From contig CAJWSU010000007.1 of NCBI GenBank assembly GCA_913046335.1, forward strand, positions 6,419 through 70,418: a stretch of 64,000 bases of DNA, written 5' to 3'. The stretch is from TMED109 sp002684605. GTDB taxonomy: Bacteria; Pseudomonadota; Alphaproteobacteria; TMED109. Each line of letters opens with the position of its first letter. Position 1 is the stretch's first letter. A program made the translations under genes and the position numbers. Under the pieces are notes generated by a model that searched no databases, was not told where the DNA came from, and saw only the letters and a list, made by a program, of their open reading frames with translations. Below, piece by piece: positions 36,597 to 45,465 of the stretch.

Positions 36597-37685
36597 ATGA
36601 AATATAACACGTTTGTTTTTATATTTTCCTTAATAAGTTTGAATGTATTAATTTCGACACAAATTTATGCACAGGATAGTAATGAAAAAAACCTTAATAT
36701 AAACGAAACTATTCTAAATAGGATTGAAGGACTGAATACAAAAATAGTTGACCTTGAAAGAAAAGTTTATCAAGGTAAAGAATTATCTACTAATTCGCAA
36801 AATTTAAATGATAATAAAGAGTCATTAAATTTAGATGATAGAGCTAGCCATGAAAGAAGGCTAATAGAACTTGAAGAAAGATCTAGGTCTATAGAAGGAC
36901 TTATTGAAGAGCTTAACTATGTTAGGACGCAAGTAGAAAAATTAATTACGCAAAACTCTATTTTAGAATCTAAATTAGATGTAATTAATAGCAAAAATAT
37001 AACTACTGAAAATAATATAGATAATGAAAAATTAGTTTCTGAAGAGATCATTGAAGATTACCCAATATATCCAGGTATGCCCTCTAAAAATAATAATGTA
37101 GATAGTAATGAATTAAATGTTATCAATGAAGATCAAGGCACTTCAACAGTAAAAGTATTAGCCAAAATAAACCCTGATTCTGTTTCTGGCGAGGACCAAA
37201 TTATTAAAAAAAATACTATCACGAAACCAGTTCAGTTAGATATAATTACACAAAAAGAAAATACTTCTGCTAAAAAAGATAACTCTATTGTTACAAATAA
37301 TAATCCTGAAGAGATTTATCAAAGAGCATACAATATTTTATCAAAAGGGGATATTGAAGCAGCTAGAGTTGCTTTTAAAGCATTTATTAAAGATTATCCT
37401 GATCATACTTTGACCAGTAATGCTTATTACTGGCTAGGACAAACATTTTATGTGAGACAATATTATCAAAATGCTGCAACTACTTTTGCAGAAGGTTATT
37501 TAAAGTTTCCTGAAGGCTCTAAAGCAGCAGATCAGCTATTTAAATTAGCAATTTCTTTAGACTTACTAAAAAAGACAACAGAGGCTTGTGCAACATTTAA
37601 AAAGCTAGATGAAGAGTTTCCCGATGCACCTTCAAGAATCTCTAATAGGGCCCAAACATATAAAGATAAATTAGACTGCAAATAA
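36597..37685 (+). CDS. cpoB: Cell division coordinator CpoB (YbgF)
   Basis: Periplasmic protein coordinating peptidoglycan synthesis with Tol-driven constriction, 362 aa. Signal peptide (about 1-26, ending IYAQ before DSNEK), an N-terminal coiled coil (about 35-130, rich in Glu/Leu/Asn), an Asn/Ser-rich linker (140-235) longer than in E. coli, and C-terminal TPR repeats (EEIYQRAYNILSKGDIEAA, NAYYWLGQTFYVRQYYQ). Standard position after pal. Confidence 0.92.
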   Translation: MKYNTFVFIFSLISLNVLISTQIYAQDSNEKNLNINETILNRIEGLNTKIVDLERKVYQGKELSTNSQNLNDNKESLNLDDRASHERRLIELEERSRSIEGLIEELNYVRTQVEKLITQNSILESKLDVINSKNITTENNIDNEKLVSEEIIEDYPIYPGMPSKNNNVDSNELNVINEDQGTSTVKVLAKINPDSVSGEDQIIKKNTITKPVQLDIITQKENTSAKKDNSIVTNNNPEEIYQRAYNILSKGDIEAARVAFKAFIKDYPDHTLTSNAYYWLGQTFYVRQYYQNAATTFAEGYLKFPEGSKAADQLFKLAISLDLLKKTTEACATFKKLDEEFPDAPSRISNRAQTYKDKLDCK

Positions 37686-37689
37686 TATA

Positions 37690-39000
37690 TTGAAAAACAT
37701 AGATTTATTAGCAATTAATTTTGAAAAATTTATTCAAAATAATAAAAATATTTTTATAGGAAAAAATATTGCATTAGCAATCTCTGGCGGAGCAGATAGT
37801 CTCGCGCTAGCTATTTTAGCTAACAAATATAAATATAAGTATAATTATAAACTTTTTGCTTTTTCAATAGACCATCAACTTCGTAGTGACTCTGCAAAAG
37901 AAGTTGGATATGTTAAAAATTTGATGAAAACTATAGATATCAAACATCATACTTTAGCATGGACAACATTAAAACCTAAAACTAAAATACAAGAATCAGC
38001 CAGAATAGCTCGCTATGATCTTTTATGCGAAGCATGTAATAAGCATCAATGTGATTATATATTATTAGGGCATCATGCCGACGATCAAATTGAGACTTTT
38101 ATCATAAGATTGGAAGCGAAGAGTGGCTTAGATGGTCTAAGTTGCATGCAAGAAAAAACAAAAATACTGACTTCATATGGACACCTAAATCTGATTAGAC
38201 CTTTACTTAATATAAGAAAGAAAACGCTGATAGAATTATGTAAAAAAAACAATATGAAATGGCTAGAAGACCCTTCCAATGAAGATATAAAATATTCTAG
38301 AAGTAAAATACGTAAATTATTAATAAGCATTGATATGTTTAGAGGTTTTAATGAAAGCATTACTCTTTATAGTAAATTGAAGTTTAATATAGATAGAATT
38401 TTATTCAATACCATGAAGAATAGTATTACATTCAATGAAGTCGGTATTTGTAAAATATCCTTAGATAACTTTCTAAAATTGCCCGATGTTTTTCAAAAAA
38501 AATTACTAAATACTTTAATAAAAATAATTGGAGGAAAAAAGTACCCAAGAAAAAGTTCTATTATTAATCGCGTTCTAGAAAAAATAATTGGCCTAGATAA
38601 AATAAATACTACAGTAGGAGGTGTTTATATAAAAATAAGTAAAGATTCTATATTTATGTGTAGGCAATTAGATAACACGATGAAAACAATTAACCTGATA
38701 AATTATAAAAGTTTATGGGACAGAAGGTTTATTATTTGTAATAATACAAAAAATAAAAATATCACTATCGGTCCTTTAGGAGAAAAAGATTATTTGTTAA
38801 TGATTAAATTGAATAAAATTACAAAACCTAGTATAAGCTTTAGTGCTATAAAAACAATTCCTACTATTAGATTACTTGAAGAAATCGTATCTATACCCCA
38901 TCTATTATATTGGAAGAATAGTTTTTGGAAAAAAAATATAGAAATTAGTAATGTGGAACATATATTAATGAAACAATATAAAAATTTTAGCATATATTAA
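37690..39000 (+). CDS. tilS: tRNA(Ile)-lysidine synthetase
   Basis: Modifies the CAU anticodon of tRNA-Ile2 to lysidine so that it reads AUA, an important codon in this AT-rich genome. 436 aa. The PP-loop ATP motif SGGADS is at 32-37, with LLGHHADDQIETF and WLEDPSNEDIKYSRSKIR further on. TTG at 37690 is the start, 4 bp after the cpoB stop. The C-terminal half is divergent and AT-rich in codon use. Confidence 0.93.
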   Translation: MKNIDLLAINFEKFIQNNKNIFIGKNIALAISGGADSLALAILANKYKYKYNYKLFAFSIDHQLRSDSAKEVGYVKNLMKTIDIKHHTLAWTTLKPKTKIQESARIARYDLLCEACNKHQCDYILLGHHADDQIETFIIRLEAKSGLDGLSCMQEKTKILTSYGHLNLIRPLLNIRKKTLIELCKKNNMKWLEDPSNEDIKYSRSKIRKLLISIDMFRGFNESITLYSKLKFNIDRILFNTMKNSITFNEVGICKISLDNFLKLPDVFQKKLLNTLIKIIGGKKYPRKSSIINRVLEKIIGLDKINTTVGGVYIKISKDSIFMCRQLDNTMKTINLINYKSLWDRRFIICNNTKNKNITIGPLGEKDYLLMIKLNKITKPSISFSAIKTIPTIRLLEEIVSIPHLLYWKNSFWKKNIEISNVEHILMKQYKNFSIY

Positions 39001-39015
39001 ACTTGGAGAAATACT

Positions 39016-40923
39016 TTGAATAAAATGGGAAAAAATTTAGTTGCTTGGGCGATAATAGTTATATTTTTATTAGCTGTCTTCAATCTATTTCAAGACAAAA
39101 CTACGCAAACTAAAGATACAACATTACCATATTCTGAGTTTCTTTCTCAAGTTAAATTGAATAATATTAATGATGTAATAATTAAAGAAAATAATATACT
39201 AGGACACTTCCAGTCAGGAGAGGCTTTTACAACTTATGCGCCTAATGATCCTGACTTAATTACTAAATTAACTAATAGTGGAGTAAAAGTGACTGCAGCT
39301 CCACTTGATGAAAACGTATCGCCAATCCTAGGCATGCTCATAAACTGGCTTCCTATGCTTCTTTTTATAGGTGTTTGGATATTTTTTATGCGACAGATGC
39401 AAGGTGGTAAAGGCGGTGCAATGGGTTTTGGAAAATCAAAAGCGAAATTACTTACAGAGAAGCACGGTAAAGTAACATTTGAAGACGTAGCAGGAATAGA
39501 TGAAGCAAAGGATGAGTTGGAAGAAATTATTGAATTTTTAAGAAATCCAAAAAAATTTCAAAAATTAGGAGGTAAAATTCCAAAAGGTGTTTTATTAGTT
39601 GGCCCTCCAGGAACAGGAAAAACATTGCTAGCTAGAGCGGTGGCCGGAGAAGCTGATGTTCCATTTTTTACAATATCTGGCTCAGACTTTGTTGAAATGT
39701 TTGTTGGAGTGGGAGCAAGTAGAGTTAGGGATATGTTTGAGCAAGGAAAAAAAAATGCACCTTGTATTATATTTATAGATGAAATTGATGCAGTAGGTAG
39801 ACATAGGGGTGCCGGTTTGGGAGGAGGTAATGATGAAAGAGAACAAACATTAAATCAACTTTTAGTTGAGATGGATGGTTTTGAAACAAATGAAGGCGTA
39901 ATTTTAATTGCTGCCACGAATAGACCAGATGTTCTAGATCCTGCATTACTTAGACCCGGTAGATTTGATAGGCAAGTAGTAGTTCCAAATCCTGATATAT
40001 TGGGCAGAGAAAAAATACTTAAAGTACATATGAAAAATATCTCTATTGCAAAGAATGTAGACCCAAGAATAATAGCTAGAGGCACACCAGGTTTTTCTGG
40101 CGCAGATTTAGCAAACCTAATTAATGAAGCTGCTTTGCTAGCAGCAAGAAAAAGTAAATTAAATGTAGGAATGATAGAACTTGAACAGGCTAAAGACAAA
40201 GTCATGATGGGTGCTGAGAGACGTTCAATGGTAATGACAGAAGATGAAAAGAAAATGACCGCTTATCATGAAGCTGGCCATGCATTGGTAATGCTAAATG
40301 TAGAGGGGCATGAACCATTGCATAAAGTAACTATTATTCCAAGAGGAAGGGCTCTAGGTGTAACTATGTGGCTCCCAGAAAGAGATAAGCTTTCACAAAC
40401 TAGAATGGAGTTGGAAGCACTAATTGCATCTATGTTTGGTGGCAGAGTTGCTGAAGAATTGATATATGGTAAAAAATATATTACTACTGGTGCAGGCAAT
40501 GATATTCAACAAGCTACAAACTTAGCTAGAAGAATGGTCATGGAATTTGGGTTTTCTGAAAAATTAGGGCCATTAAGATACGAGACTAATCAAGAGGAGG
40601 TTTTTTTAGGACACTCTGTTGCTCAACAAAGAAATATTTCTGACGAAACAGCAAGAATAATTGATGAAGAGGTTAGAAAATTAGTTGAAATTGGAGAAGA
40701 GACTTCCAGAAAAATTTTAACCAAGAAGATTGATGACTTACACAAAGTAGCTAAGGGTTTATTAGAATACGAAACCTTATCTGCGGAAGATATTAATAAT
40801 ATTTTATCTGGAAAAGATGTAAACAGAGTTAATACAGAGACAAAAAATGTTTCCATTGATCCTGAAAACAATAAACCAATAAAAAACAGTAATATTAAAA
40901 ACCCAACACCAAATGAAACATAA
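39016..40923 (+). CDS. ftsH: ATP-dependent zinc metalloprotease FtsH
   Basis: Membrane-bound AAA+ protease that degrades misfolded membrane proteins and, in many bacteria, sigma-32 (rpoH is at 49.5 kb). 635 aa. Two membrane segments (about 6-25 and 100-125), Walker A GPPGTGKT 196-203, Walker B IIFIDEIDAVG, SRH with RPGRFDRQVVV, and zinc site HEAGH (His418, Glu419, His422). TTG 39016 is chosen because GGAG is 7 nt upstream; ATG 39025 is 16 nt away. Confidence 0.98.
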   Translation: MNKMGKNLVAWAIIVIFLLAVFNLFQDKTTQTKDTTLPYSEFLSQVKLNNINDVIIKENNILGHFQSGEAFTTYAPNDPDLITKLTNSGVKVTAAPLDENVSPILGMLINWLPMLLFIGVWIFFMRQMQGGKGGAMGFGKSKAKLLTEKHGKVTFEDVAGIDEAKDELEEIIEFLRNPKKFQKLGGKIPKGVLLVGPPGTGKTLLARAVAGEADVPFFTISGSDFVEMFVGVGASRVRDMFEQGKKNAPCIIFIDEIDAVGRHRGAGLGGGNDEREQTLNQLLVEMDGFETNEGVILIAATNRPDVLDPALLRPGRFDRQVVVPNPDILGREKILKVHMKNISIAKNVDPRIIARGTPGFSGADLANLINEAALLAARKSKLNVGMIELEQAKDKVMMGAERRSMVMTEDEKKMTAYHEAGHALVMLNVEGHEPLHKVTIIPRGRALGVTMWLPERDKLSQTRMELEALIASMFGGRVAEELIYGKKYITTGAGNDIQQATNLARRMVMEFGFSEKLGPLRYETNQEEVFLGHSVAQQRNISDETARIIDEEVRKLVEIGEETSRKILTKKIDDLHKVAKGLLEYETLSAEDINNILSGKDVNRVNTETKNVSIDPENNKPIKNSNIKNPTPNET

Positions 40924-40944
40924 TTAAATTTTATATTTTTTATT

Positions 40945-42003
40945 GTGAATAAATATTTTATTATACCAAGAAACCTAGTATTTGGTGCGGAGGCCAAATA
41001 TTTAATTTCAACAGGAACAGCTATGCCATTGGCCGGCAAAAATATGGCATTTCTAAATTTTGAAATTCAATCCTCTGAAAAAACATTAGGTAGTATTCCT
41101 CTTTTGTATTCTATAAACGAAAAAGAATCATGGAATACTAATTTTATAGCAAAAAGTGATATAAAAAAAATATTGAAACAATACTCTTATAAACCTAGAG
41201 AATTTTTAGGACTAAAAAATAAAAAATTTCACATAATGGGTATTTTAAACATTACTTCTGATAGCTTTTCTAAAGCTTCTAATAATATTCTTAGCAAGGA
41301 AGCAGCTGTAAAAAAAGCTTTAATGATGTATGAAGATGGGGCAAGTATAATTGATATAGGAGGAGAATCAACTAGGCCTGGATCTATAAAAATTACTACA
41401 GAAGAAGAGCAGAAAAGAGTAATTCCAATTATTAAAGAACTCTCTAAATTTAATATCCCTATATCATGTGACACAAGAAATTCATCTACTATGCAAGCCG
41501 CTATAGATGAGGGAGCAACGATCATAAATGATATATCAGCTCTTTCAGATGATAAAGCAGCAGACGTTATATCTAAAAATAATACAGGATTGATTATGAT
41601 GCATATGCAAGGACAACCAAATAATATGCAAAATAGGCCTTTGTATAAAAATGTGTCTTTGGAAATTAAAAATTATTTAGAATCAAAAAAAACATATGCT
41701 ATTAAGAAAGGTATAAAGGAAAGAAATATAATAATTGATCCTGGCATTGGGTTTGGTAAAAATGATACACATAATTTAAAAATTTTTAAAGATTTAGCAT
41801 TATTACATTCTTTAAGATCTCATATATTAATAGGAGCATCTAGAAAGTCTATGATAGGAAGGATAACAAACACAAACCCATCAGAAAGATTGCCTGGATC
41901 TGTTTCTCTTGCTATATCTTCTTTAACAAAAGGTGTAAAATTTTTTAGAGTTCACGATGTAAAAGAAACAAAACAAGCCCTAACTATTTGGGAAAAAATA
42001 TAA
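40945..42003 (+). CDS. folP: Dihydropteroate synthase with N-terminal extension
   Basis: Joins p-aminobenzoate to dihydropterin diphosphate in folate synthesis. The catalytic barrel occupies about 90-352 (IMGILNITSDSFS, DIGGESTRPGS, IINDISAL, DPGIGFGK, IGASRKSMIGR, RVHDV). Residues 1-90 (GTAMPLAGKNMAFLNFEI) are an additional domain seen in alphaproteobacterial FolP proteins; its function is not known. GTG 40945 begins the frame; no good Shine-Dalgarno is visible. Between ftsH and glmM. Confidence 0.94.
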   Translation: MNKYFIIPRNLVFGAEAKYLISTGTAMPLAGKNMAFLNFEIQSSEKTLGSIPLLYSINEKESWNTNFIAKSDIKKILKQYSYKPREFLGLKNKKFHIMGILNITSDSFSKASNNILSKEAAVKKALMMYEDGASIIDIGGESTRPGSIKITTEEEQKRVIPIIKELSKFNIPISCDTRNSSTMQAAIDEGATIINDISALSDDKAADVISKNNTGLIMMHMQGQPNNMQNRPLYKNVSLEIKNYLESKKTYAIKKGIKERNIIIDPGIGFGKNDTHNLKIFKDLALLHSLRSHILIGASRKSMIGRITNTNPSERLPGSVSLAISSLTKGVKFFRVHDVKETKQALTIWEKI

Positions 42004-42014
42004 TTGATAATAAT

Positions 42015-43403
42015 ATGACAATAAATAATGTTAGTTCTAAAAATAAATTAAGAAAATATTTTGGTACAGATGGGATTAGAGGTAGAGCAAATACCCACCC
42101 TATGACTGGAGAAACAGCATTAAAAGTAGGTATTGCTGCAGGTAAATATTTTACTAGAGGCAAGCATCTACATACTGTAGTGATAGGAAAAGATACCAGA
42201 TTATCTGGATATTTAATAGAACCTGCATTAACAGCAGGCTTTATATCTACAGGTATGAATGTATTTTTAGTTGGTCCAATGCCCACACCAGCTATTTCAA
42301 TGCTTACAAGATCAATGAGATGTGATGTAGGTGTAATGATATCAGCTTCTCATAATTCATATGAGGATAATGGAATAAAACTATTTGGTCCGAATGGAGA
42401 AAAGCTTAGTGATAAAAATGAACTAAAAATAGAAGCTTTAATGGACAATGATTGCCAATCAAATTTAGTAGATTCCGCAAATCTAGGAAGAGCAAAAAGA
42501 ATAGAAGATGCAGGAGGCAGATATTTAGAGTTTGTGAAATCAACTTTTCCTCGTGAATTATCTCTCAAAGGGTTAAAGGTAGTGATTGATTGCGCAAATG
42601 GAGCAGCCTATCAAGTTGCACCAAGGGCTCTATGGGAATTAGGTGCAGAAGTTATTCCTATTGGATGCAGTCCTGATGGAACTAATATTAATCATAAATG
42701 TGGTTCTACAAGCCCTAAACTAACGTCTGATATGGTAAAAAAACATAAAGCTGATATTGGCATTGCTCTAGATGGTGATGCCGATAGATGTATAATATGT
42801 GATGAAAAAGGCAACTTTATTCATGGTGACAAAATAATTGGGCTAATCACACAAAGATATTTAGATCAAAAATTACTTAAAGGAGATTCAATAGTAGGTA
42901 CTCAAATGACGAATATGGGTCTAGAAAAACACCTTAACAAAAATAATATTAAGCTAATTAGAGCTAAGGTAGGCGATAGATATGTAGTTGAAAAAATGAG
43001 ACTTAATAATTGTAATATTGGAGGAGAACAATCCGGGCATATTATTATTGGCGAACATGGAAGTACTGGAGATGGTCTAGTAGCATCCCTGCAAGTAATT
43101 GCATCAATGATTGAAAAAAATAAAAAAGTTTCTGAAATATTAAATATTTTTTCTTTATTTCCTCAGTTAATAGAAAGTATACATTATAATATAAATGCAT
43201 TTCAATATAAAGAAACAGACCCTTTTATTGAAAATAAAATAAAGTATGCAGAAAATATATTAGGAGAAAATAGCAGGATAATTATAAGAGCCTCCGGCAC
43301 TGAGCATAAATTAAGAATAATGGGAGAGGCCTCTAATAAAGTTTTACTCAGTAAGACTTTAAAAAATCTTAAATTAGAAATAAAAAATTATATTAATGAT
43401 TAA
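42015..43403 (+). CDS. glmM: Phosphoglucosamine mutase
   Basis: Interconverts glucosamine 6- and 1-phosphate for UDP-GlcNAc, peptidoglycan and LPS. 462 aa from ATG 42015. KYFGTDGIRGRAN near the N-terminus, phosphoserine loop MISASHNSYEDNGIK, metal loop ALDGDADR, sugar loop GGEQSGHII and phosphate site RASGTEHKLRIM. The frame extends to TTG 41988 inside folP; 42015 is closer to the conserved start. It overlaps thiD by 8 bp. Confidence 0.97.
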   Translation: MTINNVSSKNKLRKYFGTDGIRGRANTHPMTGETALKVGIAAGKYFTRGKHLHTVVIGKDTRLSGYLIEPALTAGFISTGMNVFLVGPMPTPAISMLTRSMRCDVGVMISASHNSYEDNGIKLFGPNGEKLSDKNELKIEALMDNDCQSNLVDSANLGRAKRIEDAGGRYLEFVKSTFPRELSLKGLKVVIDCANGAAYQVAPRALWELGAEVIPIGCSPDGTNINHKCGSTSPKLTSDMVKKHKADIGIALDGDADRCIICDEKGNFIHGDKIIGLITQRYLDQKLLKGDSIVGTQMTNMGLEKHLNKNNIKLIRAKVGDRYVVEKMRLNNCNIGGEQSGHIIIGEHGSTGDGLVASLQVIASMIEKNKKVSEILNIFSLFPQLIESIHYNINAFQYKETDPFIENKIKYAENILGENSRIIIRASGTEHKLRIMGEASNKVLLSKTLKNLKLEIKNYIND

Positions 43404-44205
43404 TACTAAACTAGCAAGAATAATGTCTATTGCTGGCTCCGATTCTGGAGGTGGAGCCGGAATACAAGGCGACATTAAAACCATATCCGCACTAGGAGGC
43501 TTTGCTACTTCATCGATAACTGCCATAACTGCGCAGAATACTTTAGGAGTCAATAAGATATTAAATATTCCTGAAGCAATGGTAGAAGCTCAAATATTGG
43601 CCGTATTAGATGACATCGGGACAGATGCAATAAAGATTGGAATGTTATCAAATGAGAAAATTATAATTTGTATCTCAAATTTACTTTCAAAAATTAATAA
43701 AAATATACCTATTGTTTTAGACCCCGTTATGGTTGCAAAGGGTGGTCACAAACTTCTTGATATTGGAGCTGAAAAAGCTTTAATTAAAAATTTAATGCCT
43801 TTATGTAGTATAATTACTCCTAATATACCTGAAGCAGAAGTGATAACAGGTAAAAAAATTAATAACATTATAGACCTTGAAAGAACTGGTAAGGAAATTA
43901 TAAAAATGGGTATTAATAATGTTTTAATGAAAGGTGGCCATTTAAATGATAATAATCTTACAGACATACTAATTAGCAAAAATAAAACTGACTATTTCTA
44001 TAGTACTAAGATTATAACTAAAAACTCTCATGGAACTGGCTGTACATTATCTAGTGCAATAGCGTGCGGAATGGGACAAAAGATGAGTTTATACTCCTCT
44101 GTTGAGAGAGCACATGCTTTTGTTAATAAATCTATAAAATATGCACCTAATCTAGGAAAAGGAAATGGACCATTAAACCATTTAATTAATAATATGAAAA
44201 ATTAG
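43396..44205 (+). CDS. thiD: Hydroxymethylpyrimidine (phosphate) kinase
   Basis: Ribokinase-family enzyme making HMP-diphosphate for thiamine, 269 aa. N-terminal SIAGSDSGGGAGIQGDIKT, VLDPVMVAKGG, ITPNIPEAEVITG and the anion-hole motif SHGTGCTLSSAIA are clear. ATG lies 8 bp before the glmM stop, so translation is probably coupled. Partner ThiE is at 21141-21755. Confidence 0.95.
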   Translation: MINTKLARIMSIAGSDSGGGAGIQGDIKTISALGGFATSSITAITAQNTLGVNKILNIPEAMVEAQILAVLDDIGTDAIKIGMLSNEKIIICISNLLSKINKNIPIVLDPVMVAKGGHKLLDIGAEKALIKNLMPLCSIITPNIPEAEVITGKKINNIIDLERTGKEIIKMGINNVLMKGGHLNDNNLTDILISKNKTDYFYSTKIITKNSHGTGCTLSSAIACGMGQKMSLYSSVERAHAFVNKSIKYAPNLGKGNGPLNHLINNMKN

Positions 44206-44214
44206 AATATATTA

Positions 44215-44242
44215 TTGACAAGAAACAACACAATAATACAGT
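44215..44242 (+). promoter_or_regulatory. Predicted sigma70 promoter for serC-serA
   Basis: A perfect -35 hexamer TTGACA (44215-44220) and TACAGT (44237-44242) are 16 bp apart in the short gap between thiD and serC. This probably starts a separate serine-biosynthesis transcript. Confidence 0.5.
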
Positions 44243-44294
44243 GCAGTTAAAATTAAGTTATCTAAAACATAAAATAAGTTATACGGGAAATATT

Positions 44295-45443
44295 ATGAAT
44301 TCACTAAAACTGCCTGCTAATCCGAAATTTTCTTCTGGCCCTTGTTCTAAGATACCTAATTGGGATGCTTCTTTTCTTAATAATGCTGTTTTAGGTAGAT
44401 CTCATAGATCACCTATATGCGTTAATAGGATTCAGAAATTAATAAGTGAAACTAAATCTATATTAAAAATACCAAAAGATTATGAAGTTGCAATTGTAGG
44501 AGGGTCAGATACAGGAGCCTTTGAGATGGCTATGTGGTCCTTACTTGGTAAAAAAGGAATAGATATTTTAGCTTGGGATGCATTTGGAAGAGACTGGGTT
44601 ACTGATGTAATAGATCAACTTCAAATTAAAAATACAAATATCATTGATGCTGATTATGGATTCTTACCAGATTTGAGCAAAGTTGATTTTAATAATGATG
44701 TAATTTTTACTTGGAATGGAACTACAGCAGGAGTAAAAGTTCCTAATGGGGAATGGATAAAAGATGATAGAAAAGGTCTGACTTTATGTGATGCAACTTC
44801 TGCAGTATTAGCAATGGATATTGCCTGGGATAAGCTAGATGTAACTACATTTTCATGGCAAAAAGTTTTAGGTGGAGAAGCTCAACACGGCATACTGGTT
44901 TTGTCTCCAAGAGCTATACAAAGACTTGAAGAATATAAACCTACTTGGCCAATTCCAAAGTTATTTAGATTAGCAAATAAGGGAAAATTTCAAGCTAAAA
45001 TTTTTCAAGGTAGTACTATTAACACTCCTTCTATGCTCTGTATTGAGGATGCTCTGAATTCTCTGAAATGGGTAAACAGTATTGGGGGGTTAAATGAAAT
45101 GATCAAAAGAAGCAAATCTAATTTGGATGCAATAGAAGAATGGGTAGAGCAAACAAATTGGGTAGATTTTTTAGCTAATGATATAGAATCTAGGTCATCA
45201 ACATCTATTTGTTTAAAAATAAAAGACTCCTGGTTTTTAAATAAAGACATTACTGAGCAAAAGAACATATTAAAAAGTTTTTTTAGCATATTAGAAGAAA
45301 AAGAAGCAGCTTATGATATAAATCACTATCCATCTGCACCCTTAGGTATTCGAATTTGGGGTGGAGGAACTATAGAGCAATCAAATATTAAACTTTTGCT
45401 ACCTTGGCTAGACTGGGCCTGGAACAACCTATCTAAAGTATAA
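44295..45443 (+). CDS. serC: Phosphoserine aminotransferase
   Basis: PLP enzyme converting 3-phosphohydroxypyruvate to phosphoserine, 382 aa. It is of the alphaproteobacterial/Methanosarcina type: NPKFSSGPCSKIPNW near the start, LGRSHRSP, VGGSDTGAFEMAMWS, TWNGTTAGVKVPNG, and the PLP lysine region TFSWQKVLGGEAQHG. ATG 44295 matches the family start and has GGGA upstream; an in-frame GTG at 44241 overlaps the promoter. serA follows after 22 bp. Confidence 0.95.
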   Translation: MNSLKLPANPKFSSGPCSKIPNWDASFLNNAVLGRSHRSPICVNRIQKLISETKSILKIPKDYEVAIVGGSDTGAFEMAMWSLLGKKGIDILAWDAFGRDWVTDVIDQLQIKNTNIIDADYGFLPDLSKVDFNNDVIFTWNGTTAGVKVPNGEWIKDDRKGLTLCDATSAVLAMDIAWDKLDVTTFSWQKVLGGEAQHGILVLSPRAIQRLEEYKPTWPIPKLFRLANKGKFQAKIFQGSTINTPSMLCIEDALNSLKWVNSIGGLNEMIKRSKSNLDAIEEWVEQTNWVDFLANDIESRSSTSICLKIKDSWFLNKDITEQKNILKSFFSILEEKEAAYDINHYPSAPLGIRIWGGGTIEQSNIKLLLPWLDWAWNNLSKV

Positions 45444-45465
45444 TAAAATATTATGGAGAATTACT

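Noticed and set aside
40623..41039. 138-codon antisense open frame across the ftsH-folP junction
   Set aside because: It is opposite conserved coding sequence and no family features or ribosome site are seen.
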